Shown one piece after another: positions 12,601-23,470 of a stretch of DNA of 64,000 nucleotides (positions are counted from its first letter, which is position 1; the number at the start of each line of letters is the position of its first letter). This DNA comes from Ornithodoros turicata. Lineage: Eukaryota > Arthropoda > Arachnida > Ixodida > Argasidae. A program made the translations under genes and the position numbers. Below the pieces are notes generated by a model. That model worked only from the letters and a program-made list of their open reading frames with translations. It did not search any database and was not told the DNA's origin. The stretch lies in assembly GCF_037126465.1 (NCBI RefSeq), contig NC_088201.1:22180550-22244549 (forward strand), written 5' to 3'.

Positions 12601-15077
12601 AGTCATATATGTTGACTGTTCTTGGCGTCGCTCTTGACGCTGACTGACCTCGTAGTGAAACAGTCACAAGTATGGCTTCTAAATTTTTATTTCCAACCAT
12701 TCGGTGGATATTGACATTATCGCGCTGTGGCTGATCGATATTTGCCGAGGTAATCGAAAGTTTCTCTTCCCCGCGACATATGTCATGCGTGTATGTGATG
12801 TGAGCTTCGTCAGTGCAGTTGCTTCTGCATGACATGTACGTAACCGGTTAGGCAGTTACGAGCTTGTGCAAGCCCGTACACCTATACTTCAGATTCGATG
12901 CAGTTTGAGTTACCGGCGAGCGCTATGCTGGCTAAGGGCATGTTTTCTTATTCAACTCTGGCAACTCCGAGTAATCCGCAAGTTGGGTCTGACGTAACTT
13001 CACGTGACCTGTTTGCAACCTTCAAAAGTATTTTTCAAACGGTATAAAGTTACTCATCAAAATGCCTGGCTGGGTGAACAGTGCGGAAATTTTGAGCACC
13101 GCTTTGCAACAAACCACAAGTGACCCGCAGTAAAATATGCACATTGAAACGTGCATTCCTCGATGAACATAGTCGCAGGCACCAAACACCTATTACAACG
13201 TCAAATGTTGCCTCGCATAATTTATTATATTCCGATACAATTGAAATCAAATATGCATGCTGGATGCTCCTAAAGAATGTGTGAAATTCACGGAGGAATC
13301 GAGTTTAACCCGAAAAAGACTATAGACAAGACTCTCATGCTCTGCAGCGCGTCCTGCACAGCTGTAAAATACTTACAATTGTAAGCCCATGTGGACATGC
13401 AGTGTATGCCGTGGAAGTGAGGTAGTGTGTCGATCCAGTCCTCGATTCCAACGAAGACACTCCAAAGCAGTCCAAACTGAGCACTAAAGCTTTTTTTTAT
13501 TTTTAATATCTTGCTTAGCTTGCTAATGTGTACATATGAAGCTTTCGAGCAGCAGTTAAGTCCCAGCTATCACATATAGCTGACGACAATGAATGCTACA
13601 CATGCATAATCCAGGCTTATCCTCCTTAGAAGCGAAGTCTCTTTGGATCCTCTGGACACTTTTTGCCACAGAGTTATGACCTCCTTTTTTGCTACTCTGG
13701 CCTACTCTGCGATTTTTTTGGCCACTAACCTGGAGTTGCCAGAGTTAAACAAGAAAGTGTGCCCTAAGCCTCTTCGTCTGAAGTTGACCGTGGAGGGTGC
13801 ACGCTTCAGCACGTAGAGCGAGAGCAAAGCCAAAGTTGAGATGGCGAAGCGAACTGTCTCTGATCAGCGAGCCCAAGTTCACGAAAATGAAGGCAGGTTT
13901 GTCATTACTGGTGTGCCTAGCGACTGAGCGAGAAGAAACGAAAGACACTTGGGGGCTGGTGTGTAGAGCACAAAGCACTAGTAGTTGTAAGCAAGAAGGC
14001 ATACGATGCAGATCGACTCAGGAAACCATTTGAAATGCTGCAGAGGCCCTTTACCCGATGTACTTTAAACTGCCTCATTAGGCCTTTAAATCTCTCACAA
14101 ATACCAGTTGTGATGTAGTGAGATCACGCATTGGATATACACAACGGCCACAGTGTTCCAGCATGAGTGACTTTTTACAGGTCGCACGCACTCAGAAGCC
14201 AGTCCCATTGTGACCGATGTCGGGGAAACTCCACGCGCAACACATCGCACTGCCTGCTGCTCTATGGCTTCAAGCCAAATTGGAACCAGATACGATTATA
14301 TATGCTACAAGTGTGCCCAAACTCGTTCTGGGTGAAAGTCCTCTCTCTAAGTATAACATGTCTGCAGCTTGCCAACGGTTGTTAGGTGCGGAACGAACAG
14401 CGATGCTTGTTGCCGGAGCCTCTACTTGCATGGCAACTGCACGTTCACTTCGTAGTTATCGCGTCCACAAAGGAATGAACGGAATCTGTAGTTCTGTTCT
14501 GTTCTTTGCTGGGCTTTTTGTTGGTTCTCTCACATGATGGAGCCGGCAGCGCTCTACATTGGTCATCATTGGATATCAGGGAAGGCGACTATATGCCCCC
14601 CCCCACACACACACTCTTTTTTCATGTGTTGCGATAGGGATGCTTTGGACCATACCCTTAAAGCAGCTTGTGCAGATAGTGATAGCAGATAGTGATAGAA
14701 TGGGAGAAAGCAGAATTACAAACCAATGACTTGTTTGTCCCTCATGGGTGACATGTTCAATCTGCAGAAACGTGATAATAAATTGCTTGCACCACAAACG
14801 CTAAACAACGCACCATGCTGTCATCATTGTCACATTGCTGTCAGCTTTGAATATTATTGTCGGTAAAGCAAACCTGGGTGCTAGAATCGTTGAGTAATGA
14901 ACATTTTCTGTGTTTCTTCATTGTATTCTGTGTCTTGCAAATCGTACACATTTCATTGAATTAATCTTATTCATTGCTAGGGAGGACCAGCCAGCACAGT
15001 TTTGTCTAGACACACTGGTTCAGGGTCGCAGACTTGCGGACTGGATGCTGCTGCTGAAAGAACAGCCAGATGACTAA
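655..15077 (+). CDS. Unidentified multi-exon gene, helical/coiled-coil-like protein, 3' part (328 codons visible)
   Basis: Nine exons splice in one continuous frame: 655-722, 941-1100, 1426-1505, 4419-4548, 6092-6169, 8434-8558, 10730-10857, 11121-11241 and 14981-15077, ending at TAA. Every intron is GT-AG and codon phase carries across all eight junctions, which is strong evidence for a real gene. The protein has no membrane segment. It is rich in Leu, Glu, Lys, Gln and Ser, with heptad-like stretches such as QKESIAAMISQLQQHEE and SPENRLKAKQQELLQLKYIW, and ends LVQGRRLADWMLLLKEQPDD. An acidic linker (TSDDEGKSDD) sits in the second exon. The start codon lies upstream of 655 or outside the window. 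I do not recognise the family. An augmin (HAUS) or other cytoskeletal coiled-coil subunit is a guess from composition only. Introns 3 to 8 carry LINE, Tc1, hAT and SINE debris. Confidence 0.7.
2298..3400 (-). mobile_element. Decayed non-LTR retrotransposon 3' end (reverse transcriptase C-terminus and 3' tail)
   Basis: Read on the minus strand, frameshifted pieces match reverse transcriptase. They run from a PLGPLLF..FVNDVPEYLSE block (motif PQGSVLGPLLFxxYINDLP) through SVKFLGIIMHENLQWHKHI (KFLGVxIDxxLxW) to IVYYALIYPHLSYAVEVFG (YxSLxxPxLxYxxxxW). A 3' tail with AATAAA follows at the low-coordinate end. Several frameshifts make it non-functional. The pattern fits CR1/L2/Jockey-type elements. 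The exact clade needs a phylogeny. Confidence 0.8.
3676..4029 (+). mobile_element. Internally deleted Tc1-like element
   Basis: A left terminal repeat (ggggttggacgaaataactc) is flanked by TA and runs straight into the C-terminal part of a Tc1-type transposase: WPAQSPDLNVIEP, then VLVEEWYRI. The right end resembles the TIR of the related copy at 41291-41798 and is again followed by TA (4030-4031). A CA-rich microsatellite (about 3980-3998) sits near the right end. The N-terminal DNA-binding half and the first two catalytic acids are gone, so the element is dead. Confidence 0.65.
5460..5900 (-). mobile_element. Non-LTR reverse transcriptase fragment
   Basis: The minus-strand translation contains VPRGSVLGPLLLLAYINNVP (RT motif around the fingers-palm boundary), then in another frame SDVNCDSLQEDLNQLYHWC and finally SYKYFEVTFADDLSWNTYM (thumb-side KYLGVxFxxDLSW). 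The fragment is truncated at both ends and frameshifted. It belongs to the same broad RT type as the copy at 2298-3400 but is a different lineage by sequence. Confidence 0.75.
6215..7680. mobile_element. Composite repeat with AAGTAC/GTTACTT-rich ends (putative hAT-type element)
   Basis: Both ends are dense in the words AAGTTAC, GTACT and AAGTATT in both orientations (about 6215-6360 and 7530-7680). The middle holds a SINE (6603-6880), a purine-rich microsatellite (about 7178-7207) and an ACCGG-rich palindromic patch (7369-7470). Clustered short words at both ends fit subterminal transposase-binding repeats. Precise ends and a target duplication were not found. Confidence 0.4.
6603..6880 (+). 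mobile_element. tRNA-derived SINE
   Basis: The head is tRNA-like: GAGGTAGTGGTTAGGATG resembles a Pol III A box and GGGTTCGAATTCC a near-perfect B box about 40 nt downstream. A tRNA-unrelated body (TGGTTGTTTTCCTGAAGGC...) follows, and the tail reads CACAGAATAAACCC. A diverged body copy lies at 15745-15880. It inserted inside the AAGTAC-rich composite element. Confidence 0.75.
9133..9204. repeat. GAGT/GT microsatellite
   Basis: Short tandem runs of GAGT, GT and CAGT in an intron of the helical-protein gene. Confidence 0.8.
9620..9813 (+). mobile_element. Truncated hAT element, right end
   Basis: This is a diverged copy of the right part of the element at 11775-12601. It carries the same transposase C-terminal remnant (NSADAEGSL, then YKMIVGDRLHS-like) followed by the shared GCAGAATTTACAAGTC block and an end reading CAGGGTCCTTA. 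I found no matching left end upstream, so it is 5'-truncated. Confidence 0.6.
11775..12601 (+). mobile_element. Non-autonomous hAT element with intact 8-bp TSD
   Basis: The terminal repeats are TAAGGCCCT at the left and AGGGCCTTA at the right. They are flanked by a perfect 8-bp direct repeat GTCATATA (11767-11774 and 12602-12609). Inside, 12308-12400 encodes a remnant of the hAT C-terminal dimerisation region (NSVDAERCFSRYKMISGDRP). The left part is rich in CGAAT words. The 827-bp length and lack of a complete transposase make it non-autonomous. Its target is an intron of the helical-protein gene. Confidence 0.85.
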
Positions 15078-15529
15078 ACCTCAACCCGGATTGAAATTTC
15101 TTCAGAAATGGAAACAAGATTCTTCTTCTGGAAATGGTTGACACGGATTATTTAAATTTGACTTTAATACAAAGGAGTACTCTAGTACTGTACAGGAACA
15201 GCTAGAATAAGGTTAACATGGGTAGTACTATATCACTACTGAGATAGTATTTGGGCGCTAAAAAATGTTGTGTGTATGTGTGTATCTTTGAAATACAGAG
15301 GGGATTTGACAAACATGTAGATCTCGAATATAACTGAGAAACATTGTGGTTACATATCAACATGCATCCGCTATCTGCGATGTGGTTGAAGTATGTGGAT
15401 GCAGTACTCTTAACTCCTTTGTTGGACACGATAAAGTGTACCATTGCACATCACCAGAAACACTTCCACTGCTCTTCTGCTGCATTTTTATGCACAAAAA
15501 AAAAACCCTGAATGCTGAGAAACTTTTTG

Positions 15530-15880
15530 CAGCTGAGAAAAAAGTGGGACAAATTTGTCTCATGAAGCAGCTGAGGAACTTCGATGAAGTGGGACAGGGC
15601 ATGTCCCACTTCAAACTCCTTTTGTCTGCATGTAAAAAGGTGCCCAATACACTACTGAAAGTGGGGCAGAACACACTGCACAGATGCTTTGCATAAGGCT
15701 CTTGGTAGGTACTCCGTTGTGCATAGGCCGCACCTAGTGTTGGGTGTTTTCAGTAGGTTTTCCTCAAACACATTAAAACAGATGTAGGTACAGTTCCCTG
15801 TGAAGTGGGCCCAGGATGCAAGATTCCAACTGCAATAATCGTCACATTACCCACCTCAGCGTGGCTGACTATGGCCACCG
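15530..15880. repeat. GTGGGACA-rich patch and diverged SINE body
   Basis: At 15530-15680 the word GTGGGACA recurs in both orientations, with a palindrome GTGGGACAGGGCATGTCCCAC at its centre. At 15745-15880 the sequence follows the body of the SINE at 6603-6880 (GGTTTTCCTCAAACACATT... and AGTGGGCCCAGGATGCA) without its tRNA-like head. Confidence 0.45.
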
Positions 15881-16409
15881 CCACCACCATTTTTGTTTTC
15901 TTTTACCTGTTTGGCTTTTGCACGACCTTCCTTTGCTCTCGCTTGAGGCAAGGAAACCATGCTGGGCTCTTGATATTGTTGGGATCGTTCTGATTGTCTG
16001 ACTAAAAAACACTTTGCCGGCGGTCATTTGCCCTCGTTTTCCTATAAGTGGACCAGAAAACTACAACTGCCAACTAAGCCGAACGCTTCAGCCATGCAAA
16101 ACACCCTCCCTAGCGAGAATACGAGTTCTGACGCTACATATGCACAAACATTCTATTATACTGGGGAAGACTTTTTGTGTGTCATTATCAAGAAGCAAAA
16201 ATTTTGTTTCCGCGAAGGTTCATGAATCTGCACATGAAACGATGCAACAGTCTGCAACACTGAAAAGAAAATATGCCCTAATATGCCCCCACCTCTTGAT
16301 GGGAGAATGAAACTGCTCCTCAGGTTCCTGTTACCCGTCATAGATGAAGCCACGGCAATTTGAGGAGAAAATGATAGCTTGACATAGTTAGAGGTGGCGT
16401 AGATGTGAC

Positions 16410-16575
16410 AAGAGGGAAGGGCTTTTAGGGTTTAAACCGATTCTTCCCTGAATTTGCACCCCGAATTGAAGGTTGCCTCTTTAGGGTGAAACCCGATTTA
16501 GCACACTAGAAGGTTTTTCACCCGAATTTGCATGCATTTAGAGCACATGTTTATTTACCCGATTTTTACCCCCAG
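16410..16575. repeat. AAACCCGATTT-rich transposon fragment
   Basis: The words AAACCCGATT, ACCCGAATTTGCA and TTTAGGGT recur. The composition resembles the fragment at 56560-56650 and, more distantly, the hAT MITE at 58944-59453. No boundaries are visible. Confidence 0.35.
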
Positions 16576-16880
16576 ATTTTATAAAAAATATTTCTCCTCC
16601 CACTGAGGCAGCTTGATGAGCAAGTAATCTTTCCTTTCCATGAACAGCGCTGCTGCCACAGTGTGCTGTCACAGGGATGGCTTAGTAGACCCTGGATTCC
16701 TAGGCAAATTTCTATTTTTTGGTGTGGTTCTAATAGAGCCATTTCAATACAGGAGCACGAATTGGATGCTGGGGAACCTCCTGTATCAATTTGATAGTGC
16801 CTATAAATGCCTATTCCAGTGTTAGTGCCTATTTCCATAGATCCTAACTATCCAATTAAACATTGAAAAATGCCTATATA

Positions 16881-17087
16881 CAGGGTGTTTGCTCTAACGT
16901 GTCCAGAAATTATATTTAAAGCGAGTTATAAAAGAAAAGCAAGTGGTACTTTTCTATTGAGTAAGGAACAGGTACTGCTTCACTAGTAGCACCTGTTTCT
17001 TAGTCAAGTAGCTGAAAAGTAGCGCTCGTTTCTCTTTTATCGCTTGCTTTAAATAAAATTTCTGGACACGTTAGCGCAAGCACCCTG
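16881..17087. mobile_element. Palindromic MITE with about 95-bp TIRs, TA target
   Basis: The left end CAGGGTGTTTGCTCTAACGT mirrors the right end (reverse complement CAGGGTGCTTGCGCTAACGT). Similarity continues inward for about 95 bp, so the 207-bp element is almost a full hairpin. TA dinucleotides flank both ends (16879-16880 and 17088-17089), which fits a Tc1/mariner-mobilised MITE. No coding capacity. Confidence 0.85.
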
Positions 17088-17539
17088 TATAGTTGTTTAA
17101 GCGGTGGCAAAATTCTGATGTACTTTCGAAATGATCGATCGCTTGAACGAAGCATATGTATATCAAAATCCAGCATCGTTTTGTTTCGTAAAATATAGGT
17201 GCGTTTGTAACGGTTGTAACAAATGCTACAGTTACTAACAAAGGATACGATTTGGGTGCTTTGGGATGCATGGCCATGACCTGGCAATGGGTGTGCTTGG
17301 CAGTTGTGGTAAAACACTGCTGTTCTCAGTCAGAATTTAGGATAGGCCCTGACATAGATTGGCAGAACACCTGAGGAAGACAACACCAGAATAAGTTTAA
17401 TTACAGAATTAAGTTGGTTACGTCTGTAAGGAAAGAATGCACTTGTCAACTAGAACTTATCCTAACTATCTTATGCAGGCATAGGTGTATCTAGCTCTGT
17501 TGGGTCTGTTTACTGGGTCCCCACCCCCAATAACACATT

Positions 17540-18605
17540 GTCATCCCAGGGCTATCCTCAGGTTGTCAGATGGGGACAGGTATGGCATCCCTAGGATGTC
17601 AAAATCTGACCCTCAGAATGTCATAATACTGCCACTTTGGCATATGAGATGACGTCCCCGAGGCTGTCCCTCGCTCATCCTCAGGGACCAATTTAGGACA
17701 GTTTTAAGTACACATGAAGAGCAATGCTTTCCATCAATTCTCTGCTTTGATTCGTTTTATTTTGCTTTTTCTGGCACGCACATCCGCCAAGTGCTTACAG
17801 AAGTCACACCAAAGTGCAATGACACCAAAGTTGAGGTCGCGTTTTTGTTCCAGTGAGAAACAGAATCTTGTGAAGGACACTAAGTCTGAGAAATCCTCGT
17901 ATGGGTGGGACCCACTCCGAAAGGTACTGAAATTCTCTTCCGAAGCTAAAGCAGATACCATTTGTTGCTTATAACGCGTTCCTCCGTAAATACGGGAGTC
18001 CTGCTTGCCTGCTACGCAAAACGAAGGGTGAGCACTCCATGTTTTTTTCGATTACGCAAAGAAAAAATACTCAAAGCGAGGAATCGATTGAAGTATTAGG
18101 TTTGCGTCATTCCAAAGTCTGTTTCTTACTCACGTTGGTTTGAGACATTCAGGTAGGAACTTTGCAAGTCAAAAGCAGTGCGACAGAAACGCGCGTTTCT
18201 GTTCTTTCCACGAGAAATCTTTCATGTATCATAGACAGTCATTCCTTTTGGCGGCAGGGAATTTTACGCTGGGCCACCCTCTATTTAAGAAAAATGTCAG
18301 TCAGGTCCCAGGATCGGCCCAAAAACAAAACAAATGTGTTTAGGGAGTCTGAGCAGCTAAACTAAACAAAATAATATTTCTCGTCCCCCTAGCTACCCGC
18401 AGGGACGGCCACAGGACGTACCTGAATGACTCTTCATGGACAGTCCGCGAGTGTTATCCTCAGCACGTTATGGGGATACACTTCAAAGGACGAGGACATG
18501 ATGACACTGTGGGGACATCCTGAGGACCATGTGTGTTCTTAGGGGCACGTGACACTCCCTAGGGAGTGGCAAATGGGGACCTTATGCCCATGGGTGCCAC
18601 TTGAG
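17540..18605. mobile_element. Element with GGACA/TGTCC-rich ends and a distinct core
   Basis: The outer parts (about 17540-17700 and 18395-18605) repeat the words GGGGACA, TGTCC and CCTCAGG in both orientations. The central 700 bp is different in composition, with short open frames but no recognised domain. This layout fits a DNA transposon with arrays of subterminal binding sites. Exact TIRs and TSD were not identified. Confidence 0.4.
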
Positions 18606-18623
18606 CAGCGGGCACAATTCCCC

Positions 18624-20565
18624 TAGTAGCACATCATGTTGTTGAAACGTCACAACGTTTCCTGGAAACGTGGCTCATGTCCTCTCCAAACCACATACAG
18701 GCAACATTGCTCAAAAACATTGTACTATCAACATTGCTGCAACACTATTGGCCATATTTCCTCAACGTGAATTCTGGGATAATGTTGCCGCAACATTACC
18801 AGGCAGAGTTCCTCAAAGTAATTGCAATGTTGAGACAACATTACGAGCCACATTCCTTCCACGTAAATGCACTGTGAGACATGCAAAACAAGCCAGAAAC
18901 CTGCAGTGTGGTGTCCAATACTTTATTTCACAACTTAACTTCATATGTTTCACATACTTTATGCAGTGAAGTTCCTGCAACAGAAACGAACAACGGCGTT
19001 AAAAGACACTGCGATGCTGTGAACGTCTTGTCTGTACTCTGTGCGGCCTGCAACGCTAGTCGGTGGCACATCCAGAGTGCATACAAAAGATTCAAAGAAG
19101 GCAACCAAAATGCACTCACCACTATTGTACTCGATGCCTTGACAATCTACGAAGACATTCATCTTTTGAAATGTCCAGCGGAAACACCAAAAACGCTTTC
19201 CAGAGCCCGTACCCTGGTAGCACACTATGTTGCCGAAACGTTACCCCAATGTTTTCTTCAAACGTTGCATAGACGTCGCTAATGTCCTCTTCAGGCCACG
19301 TTCTAGCAACGTTGCTAGAAAATGTTATACAACATTGCGGCAACATGACAACTGCAACATTCCACATAAGGGCAACGTTATGACAACATTTCGGTAATAT
19401 TGGCAAGAGGTTGGCGGAGGTATTTGTGCGCTATTATTTCTTACTTTTCTTTTTTCTTTTTTGCGTCGGATCAGAGATGCATACTGACTGCAAGCACTTG
19501 CACGCCACTGTTAGCCGACTTGAGCTCTGCAAATCTCCGCTTCACTTATACTGGAGTGGGGCTAGGGGAGACCGCTTGGGTATCCCTGTAGGTATCCCGT
19601 TTGGATATAGAGATACTGTCATCAAGCAGTAGGCTCTATTTGCGAACAGGATGAGGCATATAGTAAAATGCGAAGTGCTGGGGGCATGCTCATTAAGTGT
19701 AGCAGTGCGTACAACGTTTGCAACGGTGACCAGGATGCGTTCTTGTAGTTAGCCCTTGCATCTGCAAGAGTCAAGTGCACTCAACAACATTTTTGACATC
19801 CCTCCCTGTCATGTACTGTGTTTTTAAGTCAAGCTTTCGTCTCTAATGTAATTACCTACTGTTTGGAGCTGTAAAACCGGTAGGTTTCCTCTGTGGGTAA
19901 GAGTGTTACGCAGTGTTATGTTGCTGGAAAGTCAATAAACAACGTTCAGGAAACGTAGAGCCGCAATATTCCTCCAACGTTGCTCTGCAATGTTGCATGA
20001 ACATTGGTGAATGTCAAGTAACGTTGGTCCACTTCTGACAATGCTGCAGGAACGTTCGGCCGCAACGTTGCTCAAATGTCGACCTTCCATGTTGCTTGAA
20101 CATTGCTGAATGTCAAGTAACGTTGGTCCACTTTTGATAATGTTGCAGGAACGTTGCGAAATGTTGAGAAACGTTGCCCCACATTGGACAATATTCGCAA
20201 CATTGCTGCAACGTCGAGGCCACAATATGTGCTACTAGGGTACTATGTATCTAACTGCCAAAAAGAAGACGACGAACCAACCTATGGAACCCATATACAT
20301 GCACATTCGCAGACCGTTGTGAAAAAAAAAAAAAAGTGACTGTCAAGTAGTTTTCATGGTAACACTTTCATATATTAACTCCCAAAATAGTATGTCGCGC
20401 CAGCATGATTCAGCAATGTTGAGGCAACGTTTCAGAATGACGTTGCAAAAACATTGCTCTCTCACGTTGTAGTGACATTGCTGAACATTGGGTAACGTTG
20501 GCCCACATTCCGCAACATTGGCAACGTTGCTGCAACGTTCAAACAACAGTATGGTTTACTAGGGA
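18624..20565. mobile_element. AACGTTGC-rich element(s) with CCCTAGTAGCAC ends
   Basis: Four blocks (18640-18860, 19205-19400, 19930-20230 and 20405-20560) are packed with AACGTTGC, CAACATTG and GTTGCAGGAACGTT in both orientations. Ends read CCCTAGTAGCACAT at 18624 and ATGTGCTACTAGGG at about 20225-20238, a perfect 14-bp inverted pair. Further similar ends near 19209 and 20555 suggest nested copies. Within 19990-20160 a segment of about 110 bp is duplicated. No transposase is seen and no TSD matched. Confidence 0.55.
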
Positions 20566-20805
20566 CCTGATGGGAAGACATTAAAAACTGGGGCGGGCTC
20601 AGTCATGTCCGAGCCGTAGTGTTTTACACGAAAACGTCACAATCTCCGATTCCTTTGCAGTATTTTAGTGAAGGAAATCAAGTCTTTATTCATTTATTCA
20701 TTTCATCCCTTGTCATTTATTAATACCAAGAATATTTAAGTCCGGGAGCGCCGCCTCCTATCGCCGCTGCGGCTGGGGTTCTCTGACGGGCTCTTGCTCT
20801 ACCAT

Positions 20806-21670
20806 ATGGTGCTGATACGAGGGCACTAGCCCCTATTAAAGGAGTCTGGTGCTACTTTTTGTGAATTTTGCGGCCTCCACTGCTGCAATCCTTTTTTTTT
20901 TATCATCATGACTTTGGCACCAGCGATACGAGTGGACTTGTCCATATTAAATGGGTCTGGTGTTACTTTTTACGAATTTTGCAGCCTCCACTGCTGCAAT
21001 CCCTGTGAAGTTTAAAACGTTTGTCTGTTGTCATCATGAATTTGGCACCAGTGATACGAGGGCACTAGTCCATATTAAAGGGGTCTGGTGCTACTTTTTA
21101 CGAATTTTGCGGCCTCCACTGCTCCAATCCTTTTTTTATCATCACGACTTTGGCACAAGCGATATGAGGACACTAGTCCATATTAAAGGGGTCTGTTGCT
21201 ACTTTCTACTAATTATGCGGGCTCCACTGCTGCAACCTCTGTGAAGTTCAAAATATTATTTTTTATCATCAGGACTTTGGCACCAGCGATACGAGGGCAC
21301 TAGTCCATATTAAAGGGGTCTGGTGCTACTTTTTACGAATTTTGCAGCCTCCACTGCTGCAATCCCTGTGAGCTTTAAAACGTTTCTCTGTTATCATGAA
21401 TTTAGCACCAGTGATACGAGGGCACTAGTCCACGTTAAAGGGGTCTGGTGCTACGTTTTGCGAATTTTGCGGCCCCCACTGCTGCAATCCCTGTGATTTT
21501 TTTTTTTATTATGACATTGGCACTAGCGATATGAGGGCATTGATTCATATTAAGGGGCCCGGTGCTGCTTTTTCAGAAGTTTGTAGGTACCCATGCTACA
21601 ATCCCAGTGAATTTTAGAGCATTGTTTGTTATCTTCGTGGGTTTGGAACCAGCAATACGAGGGATTGGTC
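20806..21670. repeat. Tandem repeat, about seven units of 110-130 bp
   Basis: The unit includes GATACGAGGGCACTAGTCC, AAAGGGGTCTGGTGCTAC, GAATTTTGCGGCCTCCACTG and a variable T-run. The GGTGCTAC-type core recurs near 20847, 20956, 21084, 21190, 21318, 21448 and 21560. Units diverge towards the right end. Confidence 0.85.
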
Positions 21671-21789
21671 TTTCAGTTGCTTGTATTAGTGAATGAAATG
21701 TAAAACCTAAACCACGGCACGTCGCCCCTTTAAAATGCACGATACTAACATGTGGGCCATCAGTACCAAAGTGGTAAATGGTACACACT

Positions 21790-22280
21790 AAGCTTATTTA
21801 CACCCTGTTGAGTGTAAGGTGGATGTACCAACTCACACCCCTTTGAGTGTAAAAGTTTGTAGGTGTAATGAATTACACCTACAAATCTCTCGGGGTGTAT
21901 TTCACAACACGTTCAAAAGTTTACGCTTGAAAGGGTGTGGGTTATGGGACACCCACATTACCTCTGAACGGGTGTAACATCTACTTAGCGGGTGTGCAGC
22001 TTGTTGGTCTACACTGGACGATACCCTAACAATTTTCGGTGTGGATCAACCCCCTTAAACAATCGCGTAACGTGTGCATCTTTGTTTCCATAGTGAGTAT
22101 ATATCATGCATAGCCAAAGTAAATGCATAACATCAATATGTATGCATTGTGTTCTCCCAATACAGCAATCACACCCATGTACGAGAGGATCAACCTCGAA
22201 GGGGTGTAATATGAGTGTGATCTGGGTGTATATTGCAAAATACGCCCCTCTTACACTAACATAGGTGTAAAACAAATAGG
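21790..22280. mobile_element. GTGTAA-rich MITE-like element
   Basis: The words GGGTGTAA, TTACACCC and GAGTGTAAG repeat in both orientations across about 490 bp. The outermost stretches, GCTTATTTACACC on the left and GGTGTAAAACAAATAGGC on the right, are imperfect inverted copies. No coding potential and no matching target duplication. Confidence 0.5.
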
Positions 22281-23392
22281 CATCAAATTTTACGTGGTTC
22301 ACAGCACCCGAAATAACAAAGTCACGGAAAGTGAGTGCGGGTGCCCTTTAAAGTGTGCTGCTCCCCTCGCTCCAAACCGTTCAGACGTAATGTGCGCTTT
22401 GAGAGGTCGGAACTACGATTTATACAGCGGATTGAGCCGCGTTGCCAAAAAATTCGAAACCGAAACTGAACAAAAAACTGCAACCCAAGTACTTGAGGTA
22501 TTTGCTCCTCGCATTTATTGCGTTCATTCAGGTGTGTTAATTTTGAGGTCGTCCTTTTGGCAGTTGTAGCTTCCTTGTACACGATTTTTGTCGTCCAGCA
22601 ACCCCAAGTTTTCATTTTGGGCTGTGAAAATAACGGCCAGTCCCTGAGCAGGATGTAACGGTGTGTATACGATGAGTCAACATAGACAGTAAGTACAGTG
22701 TGCCGTAACGTTGCACCTGAAATGTAGATCTGTAACACGTAGTGTTGCTGTGAACCGCTGCTGTGTTGGCAACAACAAAACAATAGTACATTTGTGTTGC
22801 TCGAGAACCGTAAGGATGTGCTTGTCTTCAACCCATGGCAATCTGCTCAAAATTCACTTTCTTGCACCGGTTCGAACAGATATTTTGCGCTGTTGCGGAG
22901 CCGATCCCGAACCGGACCAATATACCTGAACCCGAACCGTACCGAAAACTCTGTATTTTTGGTAGCCGATACCGTCGTCATTGACAATACCACTCGCACC
23001 CGGGACGTCGAGTCTGCTATCCTGCATCTGGGTCGTCAAATAAGTCACCTGCAGCTCTTCGTACGCGCATCCTTCTTCGATGCGCCACGGGGCAATTCGT
23101 ATGCCTTGGATTTTTTAAAATTTTTTTACAGATATATATCGTGGAAGTATACTCTTGACGTCAGCAGATAGAGTGCTGTGTAAATTTGATGCTTTATATC
23201 TATCAGTTGTGTTTGCAGACATGTACATTTACAAATATAACATTTGTTTAGATCGCAGTTTTCTTCTTCTTTTTTTCGTCACCGAACCAAAGAAGCCTGA
23301 CGAACCAAGTAATTCTGGGTGTACTCGTTGGATAGTTCATGAGAATTCACAGAGTCATTAGCTGAGCAGAATACGTCGTTGGGCTAGTTGGT
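22281..23392. other. No recognisable gene
   Basis: The largest open frame (22322-22831, minus) shows no domain. About 22870-23290 contains repeated GAACCG/CCGAACC words, possibly another decayed transposon end. Confidence 0.4.
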
Positions 23393-23470
23393 GCATTGCA
23401 CTACAGAAGACAGCGCTAAGAACAGACGACCACTCAGAAGATGTAGACGGGACGAGCGCTTACTTACAAC

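Noticed and set aside
13797..14537. Short open frames in the last intron of the helical-protein gene
   Set aside because: No splice sites join them in phase to neighbouring exons and no domain is visible.
22322..22831. 169-codon open frame on the minus strand
   Set aside because: No recognisable domain, no splice partners and a composition like surrounding repeat DNA.
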